This document shows, piece by piece, positions 1 to 7,932 of a DNA stretch of 38,005 bases. The position numbers and the translations under genes are program-made. Position 1 is the first letter of the stretch, and each line of letters begins with the position of its first letter. The stretch spans positions 1 to 38,005 of the forward strand of contig JAHDCF010000027.1 of assembly GCA_020630015.1 (NCBI GenBank), given 5' to 3'. The stretch is from Planktomarina sp. GTDB lineage: Bacteria > Pseudomonadota > Alphaproteobacteria > Rhodobacterales > Rhodobacteraceae. Below the pieces are notes generated by a model that saw only the letters and a program-made list of their open reading frames with translations, was not told the origin of the DNA and did no database searches.

Positions 1-1512
1 CCGCATTGCAAAGTCACGCCGGGCGCGGCCCTTGATGGCCCGCATTTGGGATATGTGCACGGGCCAGATGATCTGTGCTTGAAAGAAGACGGATCGCCCG
101 CGCGGATCGACAAAGCCTATACTTGGGAAAACCCGATGTCGGCCCACGGGCTGATGCATATGGTGATTTCTAACGCCTATGCCAAAGACCCGTACGATAT
201 CGACGTGCTGTTCATGTACATGGCAAACATGTCGTGGAACTCATCCATGAACACGGGTGGTGTCATGAAGATGCTGACCGACAAGGACGAAAACGGCGAA
301 TATGTGATCCCCAAGATCATCTATTCCGATGCCTATTCATCTGAAATGGTGGCTTACGCCGACCTGATTTTGCCAGACACAACATATCTGGAACGCCATG
401 ATTGTATCAGCCTTTTGGACCGTCCGATTTGTGAGGCATCTGGCGCAGCGGATTCCATTCGTTGGCCTGTGATTGAGCCGGATCGCGATGTGAAGGGTTT
501 CCAATCCGCCCTGTGTGATCTCGGTGCGCGTCTGGGCCTGAAAGGGTTCGTGAACGAAGACGGATCGCAGAAATATCAGGACTATGCCGATTACATCACC
601 AACCATGAACGCCGCCCGGGCGTTGGCCCGCTGATCGGGTTCCGTGGGGAAGATGGATCGGAAGAGGGTCGCGGTGCCGTGAACCCCGACCAGATCCAGC
701 AATACATCGACAACGGGGGTTTCTATGAAATCCACGTGCCGGAAGAAGGCGAATTCTATAAGCCTTGGAACAGCGCCTATCAGGACTGGGCTGTGAAGAT
801 CGGTATCTATGACGCCGTTCAGCCTTACCTGTTCGAACTTTATTCCGAACCGATGCGTCGCTTCCAGCTGGCTGCCGAAGGGCATGGCGACCGGCAGCCG
901 CCCGAGCATCTGCGTGAACGCATTGGCGAAACCATGGACCCGCTGCCGATCTGGTATGCGCCATTCGAAGACAGCCGCGTCGATACCGATGAATTCAACG
1001 TGCATGCCCTGACACAGCGCCCGATGGCGATGTATCACAGCTGGGGCACACAAAACGCCTGGCTGCGCCAGATTCACGGCCGCAACCCGCTGTTTGTGCC
1101 GACCAAGATTTGGGAAGCCAACGGATTTGAAAAGGGTGACTGGGCCCGCGTCACATCTGCCCACGGCGAAATCGTGGTTCCTGTCGCGCACATGGCCGCG
1201 TTGAACGAAAACACGGTTTGGACGTGGAATGCGATTGGCAAACGCAAAGGGGCTTGGGCGCTGGATGAAAACGCACCAGAGGCGACCAAAGGCTTCCTTT
1301 TGAACCACCTGATCCACGAATTGTTGCCGCCAAAAGGCGATGGCTTGCGCTGGGCGAATTCGGATCCGGTGACAGGGCAGGCGGCTTGGTTTGACCTGCG
1401 GGTGAAGATCGAGAAATCCGATGCCCCGGCTGAGGCGCAACCGGCCTTGCCGCCGATCAAATCACCGGTTGGGCAGGGGCCAAAGGATTTGGAATGGAAG
1501 GTGGGTAAGTGA
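1..1512 (+). CDS. soeA: Molybdopterin oxidoreductase catalytic subunit, SoeA-like (partial, N-terminus outside window)
   Basis: The reading frame is open to the first base, so this is the C-terminal ~503 residues of a larger protein; whole SoeA-type subunits are roughly 900-1000 residues. The family binds a bis-MGD molybdenum cofactor. Visible parts are the cofactor-domain region with the YADLILPDTTYLERHD segment, typical of DMSO-reductase-family enzymes, and a C-terminal dinucleotide-binding beta-barrel domain (from about MAMYHSWGTQNAWLRQIHG onward). The downstream four-cluster ferredoxin subunit and DmsC-type anchor give a CISM complex; the SoeB-like sequence downstream makes sulfite dehydrogenase (quinone) the best reading. 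The active site would face the cytoplasm and send electrons to quinone. The N-terminal FeS motif and any Tat signal lie outside the window. Alternatives are other DmsABC-like reductases. The family is certain; the substrate is inferred. Confidence 0.8.
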   Translation, partial: PHCKVTPGAALDGPHLGYVHGPDDLCLKEDGSPARIDKAYTWENPMSAHGLMHMVISNAYAKDPYDIDVLFMYMANMSWNSSMNTGGVMKMLTDKDENGEYVIPKIIYSDAYSSEMVAYADLILPDTTYLERHDCISLLDRPICEASGAADSIRWPVIEPDRDVKGFQSALCDLGARLGLKGFVNEDGSQKYQDYADYITNHERRPGVGPLIGFRGEDGSEEGRGAVNPDQIQQYIDNGGFYEIHVPEEGEFYKPWNSAYQDWAVKIGIYDAVQPYLFELYSEPMRRFQLAAEGHGDRQPPEHLRERIGETMDPLPIWYAPFEDSRVDTDEFNVHALTQRPMAMYHSWGTQNAWLRQIHGRNPLFVPTKIWEANGFEKGDWARVTSAHGEIVVPVAHMAALNENTVWTWNAIGKRKGAWALDENAPEATKGFLLNHLIHELLPPKGDGLRWANSDPVTGQAAWFDLRVKIEKSDAPAEAQPALPPIKSPVGQGPKDLEWKVGK

Positions 1513-2360
1513 AGCGCCATCACACCATAACAGGGCATGATGGTGTACAACTGTCCGTGCAGGATTGGGGGGCGATGGATGCGCCTACGATCGTCATGCT
1601 GCACGGTTGGTCACAATGCCATTTGGCATTTGCGCGGCAAGCCCCTTTGGCAGACCAGTTTCGCCTGATCTTGCCCGACTTGCGGGGTCATGGCGCATCG
1701 GACAAACCGTTGGACACAGCCGCCTATGATCAGTCGGCGGTTTGGGCCGAAGACATCAATGCCATCATCACAGGCCTGCAATTGCATCAACCGTTGCTGG
1801 TGGGCTGGTCCATGGGCGGATGGATTGTCATGGATTACCTCGAACATTTTGGGGATGCGGCTTTGTCTGGTGTGGGGCTTGTTGGCTCCTCCATCACTAC
1901 GGGTCGCCATTTGCCCGCGGCCGCCGCCAAGGTGCGCGCGGATAATCAAGCCAAAGCCGTGGGCATGTACGAAGATGATCTGGCCGCAAACCTGGCCGCG
2001 ACACGCGCGTTTTTGGATGTGTGTTTCCATCAAATGCCAGATGCCGAAGGTATTGCAACTGCCATGGGGTATAACATGATGGTGCCACCTTTGGTGCGCC
2101 GGGCCGCCCGCCTGCGCCAAGAGGATCGCCGGGATGTTGCCCAAGCGACATCCGTTCCTGCTTGGATTGCTTGGGGTGCCCATGAACGTTTGGCGCCCGC
2201 AGAAATGGGCGAGCAAGCCTTGGCCCATTTTCCCAATGCATCCGAAACAGTTTTTGAGAATTCTGGCCATTCCCCGTTTTGGGAAGAGGCAGATGATTTT
2301 AACCGCGCATTGGCCGCCTTTGCGGATCAATGTTTTGCGCAAGAAAGGGACGTTGCATGA
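1509..2360 (+). CDS. Alpha/beta-fold hydrolase embedded in the soe operon
   Basis: A 283-residue alpha/beta hydrolase. It shows the oxyanion-hole HGWS motif (residues 32-35), the DLRGHGASD strand-4 motif (57-65), the nucleophile elbow GWSMGG with Ser101, and the catalytic His254 in NSGHSPFW. The usual acid position after the sixth strand reads GAHERLAP, so Glu226 may replace the common Asp. The GTG start overlaps the soeA stop (GTGA, 1509-1512), and its own TGA overlaps the next ATG (2357-2360), so it is translated as part of the operon. No signal peptide is seen, so it is cytoplasmic. The substrate is unknown: an esterase, thioesterase or BioH-like role is possible. An accessory role for the molybdoenzyme or its substrate is only an inference from position. 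Confidence 0.88.
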   Translation: MKRHHTITGHDGVQLSVQDWGAMDAPTIVMLHGWSQCHLAFARQAPLADQFRLILPDLRGHGASDKPLDTAAYDQSAVWAEDINAIITGLQLHQPLLVGWSMGGWIVMDYLEHFGDAALSGVGLVGSSITTGRHLPAAAAKVRADNQAKAVGMYEDDLAANLAATRAFLDVCFHQMPDAEGIATAMGYNMMVPPLVRRAARLRQEDRRDVAQATSVPAWIAWGAHERLAPAEMGEQALAHFPNASETVFENSGHSPFWEEADDFNRALAAFADQCFAQERDVA

Positions 2361-3103
2361 CAACATTACCTGCCACAACCGATAAAAAGCTGGGCTTGGT
2401 TATCGACCTTGATACCTGCGTGGGCTGTCATGCCTGTGTGGTCAGCTGTAAAGGGTGGAACACCGAAAACTATGGCGCGCCATTATCGGATCAAGATGCC
2501 TACGGCAGTGATCCAACTGGAACGTTTTTGAACCGGGTGCATTCATACGAAGTGCAGCCAGAAACCGGTCCGGCGCAGTTGATCCATTTTCCGAAATCTT
2601 GTCTGCATTGCGAAGATGCGCCCTGTGTGACGGTTTGCCCAACTGGCGCAAGTTACAAACGCCAAGAAGACGGGATTGTTTTGGTCAATGAAGACGCCTG
2701 CATCGGATGTGGTCTTTGTGCGTGGGCGTGCCCTTACGGTGCGCGTGAAATGGATGCAGCCGCCGGTGTCATGAAGAAATGCACATTGTGTGTGGATCGC
2801 ATTTACAACGAAAACCTGCCAGAAGTGGATCGCGTGCCATCCTGTGTTCGCACATGCCCTGCGGGTGCGCGGCACTTTGGTGATCTGGGTGATGAAAACT
2901 CTGACGTGTCAAAATTGGTTGCCGCGCGGGGCGGAATGGATTTGATGCCGGAACAAGGCACCAAGCCCGTGAACAAATATTTGCCGCCACGTCCCAAAGA
3001 TGTTGAACCCGAAATGGATGTTCTGGCCCCTTATCTTCAACCTGTTGCCAAAGACCAAAAGGGTTTCCTTGGTTGGCTTGACAAAGCACTGGAGGCGATC
3101 TGA
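2357..3103 (+). CDS. soeB: 4Fe-4S ferredoxin-type electron-transfer subunit, SoeB-like
   Basis: A 248-residue iron-sulfur subunit with four cysteine groups, expected to hold four [4Fe-4S] clusters: CVGCHACVVSC, CLHCEDAPCVTVCP, CIGCGLCAWACP and CTLC with a later CVRTCP. It passes electrons between the molybdenum subunit and the membrane anchor. The opening stretch GLVIDLDTCVGCHAC is characteristic of SoeB-type subunits rather than classical DmsB. The ATG at 2357 is chosen because it overlaps the upstream stop (ATGA); a TTG nine codons upstream is unlikely. The gene is followed by the anchor with a one-base overlap. There is no Tat signal, as expected for a subunit bound to its partner in the cytoplasm. 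Confidence 0.88.
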   Translation: MTTLPATTDKKLGLVIDLDTCVGCHACVVSCKGWNTENYGAPLSDQDAYGSDPTGTFLNRVHSYEVQPETGPAQLIHFPKSCLHCEDAPCVTVCPTGASYKRQEDGIVLVNEDACIGCGLCAWACPYGAREMDAAAGVMKKCTLCVDRIYNENLPEVDRVPSCVRTCPAGARHFGDLGDENSDVSKLVAARGGMDLMPEQGTKPVNKYLPPRPKDVEPEMDVLAPYLQPVAKDQKGFLGWLDKALEAI

Positions 3104-3975
3104 TGCATCCCGCTGGTTCCGTAATCATATTCACCGTCGCATCTGGCATTGGCTTTGGCTTGCTGGCATTTCTGGGGTTGGGTTTGCCCGCCGTTCAGGG
3201 GTGGGCTGCATTTTGGTATTTCGCCGTCGGTTTTGCCCTTGCCGTTGGGGGATTGGTGTCTTCGACATTTCACCTTGGCAATCCCCAACGCGCCCTAAAG
3301 GCGTTTACCCAGTGGCGCACAAGTTGGCTGAGCCGTGAGGGATGGTTTTCTGTGACCGCCCTGATCTGTCTTGGGATTTATGCATTGTTCGCCGTATTCT
3401 TTGGGCGCAATTTGGTTGTGTTTGGTGTTTTGGGCGCGGTGTTTTCGTTGTTAACGGTTTTCGCTACGTCGATGTTGTACACACAGTTGAAAACAGTTCC
3501 GCGTTGGAACACGTGGACGACCCCTGTCATGTTCATATTGTTGTCGATTGCGGGTGGCGCATTATTGGCGGGTCATGTGTGGTTTGCCCTGATCTTGATG
3601 ATCGCCGCAGGTGTTATGCAAGTCATAACATGGGTTCTTGGTGACAAACGTTTCAGTCAAGCGGGATCCAATATTGGCAGCGCAACCGGATTGGGCGAGC
3701 GTGGGGATGTGCGTGCATTCGAACCACCCCACACAGGCAACAATTATTTGTTGAAAGAAATGGTGCACGAAGTGGGCCGCAAACACGCAATGAAACTGCG
3801 CGTTATTGCGTTGGTTTTGATGGCGGTTGTTCCTGTGTTGATCTTGCTGGTGTCGCAGTCTGTTTTTGCCATTGCGGCAGCGGCCATTTTGCATTTGATC
3901 GGCGTATTGGCCCAACGTTGGTTGTTTTTTGCAGAGGCCGAACATGTTGTTGGCCTGTATTACGGTAAACGATAA
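3103..3975 (+). CDS. soeC: DmsC-family membrane anchor subunit, SoeC-like
   Basis: A 290-residue, very hydrophobic protein of the DmsC family, with about eight membrane spans. It opens with MHPAGSVIIFTVASGIGFG, the usual start of this family. It anchors the molybdenum and iron-sulfur subunits to the inner membrane and is expected to exchange electrons with quinone. The ATG shares one base with the soeB stop, and a GGAGG ribosome site lies at about 3091. It is the last gene of the operon: a hairpin follows, then the acetyltransferase. DmsC-type anchors lack haem, unlike NarI-type ones. The family is clear; the SoeC assignment depends on the whole operon. Confidence 0.85.
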   Translation: MHPAGSVIIFTVASGIGFGLLAFLGLGLPAVQGWAAFWYFAVGFALAVGGLVSSTFHLGNPQRALKAFTQWRTSWLSREGWFSVTALICLGIYALFAVFFGRNLVVFGVLGAVFSLLTVFATSMLYTQLKTVPRWNTWTTPVMFILLSIAGGALLAGHVWFALILMIAAGVMQVITWVLGDKRFSQAGSNIGSATGLGERGDVRAFEPPHTGNNYLLKEMVHEVGRKHAMKLRVIALVLMAVVPVLILLVSQSVFAIAAAAILHLIGVLAQRWLFFAEAEHVVGLYYGKR

Positions 3976-3981
3976 AAACTT

Positions 3982-4005
3982 GACCCCGGTCTTTTGATTG
4001 GGGTC
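3982..4005 (+). terminator. Possible terminator hairpin after soeC
   Basis: The stem GACCCC / GGGGTC (3982-3987 with 4000-4005) encloses a 12-base loop just after the soeC stop. Only a short AT-rich tail (TAAATTT) follows, so this is a weak intrinsic terminator or a 3' stabilising hairpin. Confidence 0.4.
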
Positions 4006-4016
4006 TAAATTTGCCT

Positions 4017-4508
4017 ATGCACATACGTCCCGCAACCTCAGATGATGCCGCACAAATTTTGCGGATTTATCAGCATTATGTGGAAACCACAGCCATTTCC
4101 TTTGAAGAGGTTCCCCCGACTGAGGCGGAAATGGCGGATCGTATCGAAACCTATTCCCAGCGATATGGGTATTGGGTGGCGGTTGATGCGGATGGCAAGA
4201 TGTGTGGATATGCCTATGGCAGCCCCTATCGCCCAAGACATGCCTATCGCTTTACCGCAGAGGTCAGTGTTTATGTGGACAAAGACATGGGCGGGCAAGG
4301 TGTCGGGCGCATGCTCTACGAAACCTTGGTGCCAGATCTTCAAAAACGTGGCTTTCACGCCTTAATCGGGATTGTTACTTTGCCCAACCCCGCCAGCCGT
4401 CGATTGCACGAAGCCTTCGGTTTCACCCACATCGGGACAACCCCACAGGTGGGTCGAAAATTCGACACTTGGCATGATATTGGAATTTGGCAACGGGTTT
4501 TCGATTAG
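4017..4508 (+). CDS. GNAT family N-acetyltransferase (phosphinothricin acetyltransferase-like)
   Basis: A 163-residue GNAT protein similar to the phosphinothricin / methionine-sulfoximine acetyltransferases (Pat/Bar/MddA type). It begins IRPATSDDAAQILRIYQHYV, has the GQGVGRMLYETLV acetyl-CoA pyrophosphate loop (motif A), and ends with the HEAFGFTHIGTTPQVGRKF stretch common in this group, followed by W-D. It would transfer acetyl from acetyl-CoA to an amino-acid-like amine in the cytoplasm. The ATG at 4017 is preferred to a TTG two codons upstream. It starts soon after the soeC hairpin, so it may be expressed separately. Pat-like genes in non-producers more often act on methionine sulfoximine, methionine sulfone or related analogues; the real substrate is unknown. 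Confidence 0.85.
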   Translation: MHIRPATSDDAAQILRIYQHYVETTAISFEEVPPTEAEMADRIETYSQRYGYWVAVDADGKMCGYAYGSPYRPRHAYRFTAEVSVYVDKDMGGQGVGRMLYETLVPDLQKRGFHALIGIVTLPNPASRRLHEAFGFTHIGTTPQVGRKFDTWHDIGIWQRVFD

Positions 4509-4543
4509 ATTCTGCTTGCCTTTGCCGCGCCTGTCCCCCAACT

Positions 4544-4559
4544 TTGCACACGTGTGCAA
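4544..4559. promoter_or_regulatory. Perfect 16-base palindrome before bicupin gene, candidate operator
   Basis: TTGCACACGTGTGCAA is a perfect palindrome centred 23 bases before the bicupin ATG and ending just before its GGAGG ribosome site. The size and symmetry fit a dimeric repressor site. It could also form a hairpin near the ribosome site, although a palindrome without a loop is less suited to that. Confidence 0.5.
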
Positions 4560-4574
4560 GTGGAGGATGCTCAG

Positions 4575-5546
4575 ATGACACCAGCAGAAATGGAAGCGCG
4601 GATCGTACGGTATGGTGATTTGATTCCGTGTAAAACGGCATTCATTGATGCGCATACACCGGGATCTGATCAGAAAGAAAATTTCACCATCATTGGTGGG
4701 GGCGTCAGCGAAAGCGCAGATCAGCACGTTCACATCAAAGATACACCTGGTTTCAACATTGGGGCCGCAGGCCAACCTCCCAAATGCCGAAATTCCTTGC
4801 ACACCCATCGCACGGCTGAAGTTTTCTTTGTGTTGAAAGGTCGTTGGCGGTTTTTCTGGGGGCGCTGGGGGGACGCGGGCGAAGTGACCTTGGAAGAAGG
4901 CGATATTTTCAATATCCCCACAGGCATTTTTCGTGGGTTTGAGAACATCGGCACGGATTACGGAATGATCATGGCGATCCTTGGGGGCGACGATGCCGGT
5001 GGTGGCGTTTTGTGGGCACCACAGGTTATCGAAGATGCGGCCGATCATGGTTTGGTGCTTGGCGACGATGGCAAGCTTTATGACAGTAAACAAGGGATCC
5101 ACCCGCCCAAAGGCGTGGGGCCAATGCCGGTGTTGGGCGATGAAGTCTTGTCGCGCATGCCAGAGCCAACCACAGCAGAGGTAGTGCCCCATTATGTTGC
5201 GCGTTACCTTGATATGATGGCCTTGTCAGATCGACAGCCAGCGGATGTGATCGGCCCTGATGCGATGTTGCGCGACAGACCGGGGTTTGATGTGGATTTC
5301 ATTTCAAATGGATCTTTGTCCGGCGATACATATTCCCTGAACCAGCATGAAATCTTGATGCCGATGCGCGGCCATTGGCGGCTGACTTGGGATGGGGGAA
5401 CAACGGCTTTGAACCCCGGGGATACCTGCGCAGTGCCACCCGGTGTTGCCCATAGTTTGACCCCAGCAATGACAGGTGAATCCAGCTGTTTCAGGGTTCG
5501 CAGCAATGATGATCCCGCCGGGCCCACAATGCCACTGGACGGATAA
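4575..5546 (+). CDS. Bicupin domain protein
   Basis: A 323-residue protein with two cupin barrels. The first (roughly residues 70-145) carries the HTHRTAEVFFVLKGRWRFFWG stretch, with histidines suited to bind a metal, then GDIFNIPTGIFRGF. The second (roughly 235-310) has MPMRGHWRLTWDGG and GDTCAVPPGVAHSL; here the first histidine motif is degenerate, so it may be structural. Such bicupins include dioxygenases (gentisate, quercetin type), isomerases and sugar- or ligand-binding proteins. No member can be named from this sequence. The ATG is supported by a GGAGG site 8 bases upstream. A perfect palindrome lies just before that site, suggesting dedicated control. A DMT transporter follows about 50 bases later and may belong to the same unit. 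Confidence 0.82.
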   Translation: MTPAEMEARIVRYGDLIPCKTAFIDAHTPGSDQKENFTIIGGGVSESADQHVHIKDTPGFNIGAAGQPPKCRNSLHTHRTAEVFFVLKGRWRFFWGRWGDAGEVTLEEGDIFNIPTGIFRGFENIGTDYGMIMAILGGDDAGGGVLWAPQVIEDAADHGLVLGDDGKLYDSKQGIHPPKGVGPMPVLGDEVLSRMPEPTTAEVVPHYVARYLDMMALSDRQPADVIGPDAMLRDRPGFDVDFISNGSLSGDTYSLNQHEILMPMRGHWRLTWDGGTTALNPGDTCAVPPGVAHSLTPAMTGESSCFRVRSNDDPAGPTMPLDG

Positions 5547-5594
5547 TTCCGTTCCACAGCTTGCAGTTCACCCCCGGAAGTGAAAGCAGGGGGC

Positions 5595-6476
5595 ATGGCG
5601 CAACAACCTGCATTGTACCGTCCGATCCTTGGGGCGTTTTACATGGCCCTGTCGGGGCTGTGTTTTGTGGGTGTTTACGTCACCGTGAAATATGTTGGTA
5701 CGCGCCTTCCTGCGGCTGAGGCAGCGTGGCTGAGATATGTACTGGGATTGGTGTTTTTGATCCCTGTTGCGCGCACCCTTTGGAGGGAAGGTTTGGACCC
5801 CGCCGTGACGAAGCTTGCTGCATTTCGTGGTATTTTTCACGTTGCAGGTGTGGCCTTTTGGTTTTTTGCCATGGCCCGTTTGCCAGTGGCAGAGGTGACG
5901 GCACTTGGATATCTGACCCCGGTTTTTGTTACCTTGGGGGCCGTGTTGTTCTTTGGGGAACGATTTGCGCTGCGCCGATCTTTGGCCATCGTATTTGCCT
6001 TGATCGGGGTATTCGTCATTTTGCGGCCGGGCTTTCAAACCGTGGAATGGGCGCAACTTTCCATGTTGCTGACGACGATGGGGTTTGGGGCATCCTATTT
6101 GGTGGCAAAACGCATGACGGGCACGGCCAGCACAAATATGATCGTGGCACAACTTTCGATTTGGGTTTCTATCTTTTTGACACCGCTTGCCTTCGTGCAA
6201 TGGGTGACACCCAACCTTCGGGAAATGTTGCTTTTGTTGGGAACGGCTGCGTTTGCCACAGCCGGGCATTATTTCATGACCATGGCGTTCAGGCGCGCAC
6301 CGTTAAGCATTGTTCAACCGGTCACATTCCTGCAATTGGTTTGGTCGGTTGCAGTGGGCTTTTTGTTGTTTGGCGAAGGGATCGACAGTTTTGTTGTCTT
6401 GGGTGGCCTGATCATCGTTTCAGCGGTGATTTATATCACGCTGCGCGAAGCACAGGTCAAAACAAAACAGGGCTGA
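5595..6476 (+). CDS. EamA/DMT-family transporter
   Basis: An inner-membrane protein of about 293 residues with ten predicted membrane spans in two EamA repeats, the standard length and layout of the drug/metabolite transporter superfamily. The repeat ends are seen in VTALGYLTPVFVTLGAVLFFGE and, in the second half, LSIVQPVTFLQLVWSVAVG and LLFGEGID. Members export amino acids, nucleobases or other metabolites, or take up some substrates; sequence alone does not show which. An in-frame GTG at 5580 is another possible start; neither start has an ideal ribosome site. It lies downstream of the bicupin on the same strand and converges on pccR, with 11 bases between the two stops. Confidence 0.85.
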   Translation: MAQQPALYRPILGAFYMALSGLCFVGVYVTVKYVGTRLPAAEAAWLRYVLGLVFLIPVARTLWREGLDPAVTKLAAFRGIFHVAGVAFWFFAMARLPVAEVTALGYLTPVFVTLGAVLFFGERFALRRSLAIVFALIGVFVILRPGFQTVEWAQLSMLLTTMGFGASYLVAKRMTGTASTNMIVAQLSIWVSIFLTPLAFVQWVTPNLREMLLLLGTAAFATAGHYFMTMAFRRAPLSIVQPVTFLQLVWSVAVGFLLFGEGIDSFVVLGGLIIVSAVIYITLREAQVKTKQG

Positions 6477-6487
6477 AACAAGTGCTG

Positions 6488-7882
6488 TTATTCAATGTGA
6501 TAAGGTAAAATTCCGCGGGAATTGGCATCGACACGAAGTTGACGTTCCAGTGGTGGCACCGATCTTTGATGGCAATTCTGTCGTTCGCAAATTCGGCAAG
6601 ATATCCCAATTGGTTCGAACGCTGAAGCGCGATCAACATCCATCCCATCAGCATAGACCAACGCATTTGCGTGGCGCACTTCACATCCAAGGCCAATGGC
6701 AAAGCGGCGCACCGGCGCGCCCCAAGCACCAGACGGTTTGGAAATATCACGTGCCAAACAAAAATACTGTTTTCCATCTGGCGTTTCCGCGAGCTGACGC
6801 AAAAATTGAGAGGGTGTCTCAAATGCCCGGTGCACATTCCATAGCGGGCAGGATCCGCCAAACCGCGCGAATTGAAGCGCGGTTGCAGAATGCCTTTTGG
6901 TAATTGTTCCTGCTTGGTCTACGCGCACAAAGAAGAAGGGAACACCTTTGGCCCCAGGGCGTTGTAATGTGGATAATCGGTGGGCCACTTGTTCAATGCT
7001 GGCCCCAAACCGTTTTGCCAAAACTTCAAGGTCGTGGCGTTCTTCTTCTGCGGCTTCTAGGAACGCGGAATACGGCATCAAGGCGGCCCCTGCGAAATAG
7101 TTTGCCAGCCCGAGCTTTGCGATATTGCGAGAAGACGCGCTTTGAAAATTTGCCAGATCCAAGGTCGCCTCTAACAGGCCATCATGTTCCAACAGCGCAA
7201 TTTGAAACAGCAATTGAAACAATTGGGTGGCGGAAGGTGCGCGCGGATCAATCTCAACCGTTTGGGAATTCGGGTCAAACCTGCGCAAAATGGCGGATTG
7301 AGTTTCGATTATGGCCACGCCCTTGTTCGACAGAAAGCCGCGGACATGATCGGCCAAACCGCCTTGTGCACGTTTGGCGAAGGCCTCTGCCGCGTGATCC
7401 ACAGCATCAATATAGTTATCGCAGTAATGAAAAAAATCCCGAACTTCCTCCCACGGGGAGGTTTGAATGCGTGCGTCTTGTCGGCCCAATGCCTCATCCA
7501 AGGAGGCAAGGCGTTCATGCAATTCACGATAAGACCTGTGAAGGTTCAAAAAAGCATGGGCCATGCCCGGTGCATTATTTGCAGCCATTCGCAAATCTGC
7601 CAGCGCGGGTGGATCTTCTGCAAAGATCGGATCGGCCGCAGCCTCTTTCAAATCATTCAGAATACGCGCAGTATCACCCGAAGACAGCTGGGTGATGTCA
7701 AAGCCAAACACCTCTGCCAACGACAGAACAACACTGGCGGACAAAGGCCGATTGTTGTTTTCCATTTGGTTCATATAGGGCAGCGAAACATCCAGCTTTG
7801 CTGCAAAATCTTTTTGAGTCAGGTCCAGCTTACGACGCAGATCGCGCAGTTTTGTCCCGGCATAGAGTTTTTCTTTGGCCAT
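6488..7882 (-). CDS. pccR: ScfR-family short-chain fatty acyl-CoA regulator PccR
   Basis: A 464-residue regulator of the XRE/ScfR family, which senses short-chain acyl-CoA. An N-terminal helix-turn-helix (about residues 8-65, LTQKDFAAKLDVSLPYMNQM) is followed by a central IrrE/ImmA-like region and a C-terminal DUF2083 region with the conserved cysteine block ISCRICERQNCHQRSVPPL. The length matches the family. In Rhodobacter sphaeroides, PccR controls pccB through TTTGCAAA-X4-TTTGCAAA motifs, and such motifs occur here at its own promoter and before pccB, two genes away. The start codon has no clear ribosome site, and a predicted promoter places transcription start at or next to the ATG. RamB and similar regulators are relatives, but the neighbouring pccB and the operators make PccR the best name. 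Confidence 0.92.
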   Translation of the reverse strand: MAKEKLYAGTKLRDLRRKLDLTQKDFAAKLDVSLPYMNQMENNNRPLSASVVLSLAEVFGFDITQLSSGDTARILNDLKEAAADPIFAEDPPALADLRMAANNAPGMAHAFLNLHRSYRELHERLASLDEALGRQDARIQTSPWEEVRDFFHYCDNYIDAVDHAAEAFAKRAQGGLADHVRGFLSNKGVAIIETQSAILRRFDPNSQTVEIDPRAPSATQLFQLLFQIALLEHDGLLEATLDLANFQSASSRNIAKLGLANYFAGAALMPYSAFLEAAEEERHDLEVLAKRFGASIEQVAHRLSTLQRPGAKGVPFFFVRVDQAGTITKRHSATALQFARFGGSCPLWNVHRAFETPSQFLRQLAETPDGKQYFCLARDISKPSGAWGAPVRRFAIGLGCEVRHANALVYADGMDVDRASAFEPIGISCRICERQNCHQRSVPPLERQLRVDANSRGILPYHIE

Positions 7883-7888
7883 GCAGAT

Positions 7889-7917
7889 TTCATATGGTCA
7901 ATATTTGCAAATTTCAA
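7889..7917 (-). promoter_or_regulatory. Predicted pccR promoter, possibly leaderless
   Basis: On the minus strand TTGAAA (7912-7917) and TATGAA (7889-7894) are separated by exactly 17 bases. This would start transcription within a few bases of the pccR ATG at 7882, giving a leaderless or nearly leaderless message. It fits the missing ribosome site. The operator TTTGCAAA (7904-7911) lies in the spacer, which suggests repression of its own gene. Confidence 0.45.
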
Positions 7918-7932
7918 ATTTAACTTTGCAAA
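7904..7932. promoter_or_regulatory. PccR (ScfR) operator pair upstream of pccR
   Basis: Two perfect TTTGCAAA octamers, at 7904-7911 and 7925-7932, are separated by 13 bases. They match the half-motif known to be needed for PccR control in R. sphaeroides. The outer copy overlaps the last codons of the convergently placed MFS gene tail. Spacing differs from the classical X4 arrangement (21 rather than 12 bases between motif starts). Confidence 0.65.

Noticed and set aside
337-1440. Long minus-strand frame of 367 codons opposite soeA
   Set aside because: It is an antisense shadow of a strongly coding gene. Its translation is full of His, Arg and Cys with no domain pattern and no ribosome site.
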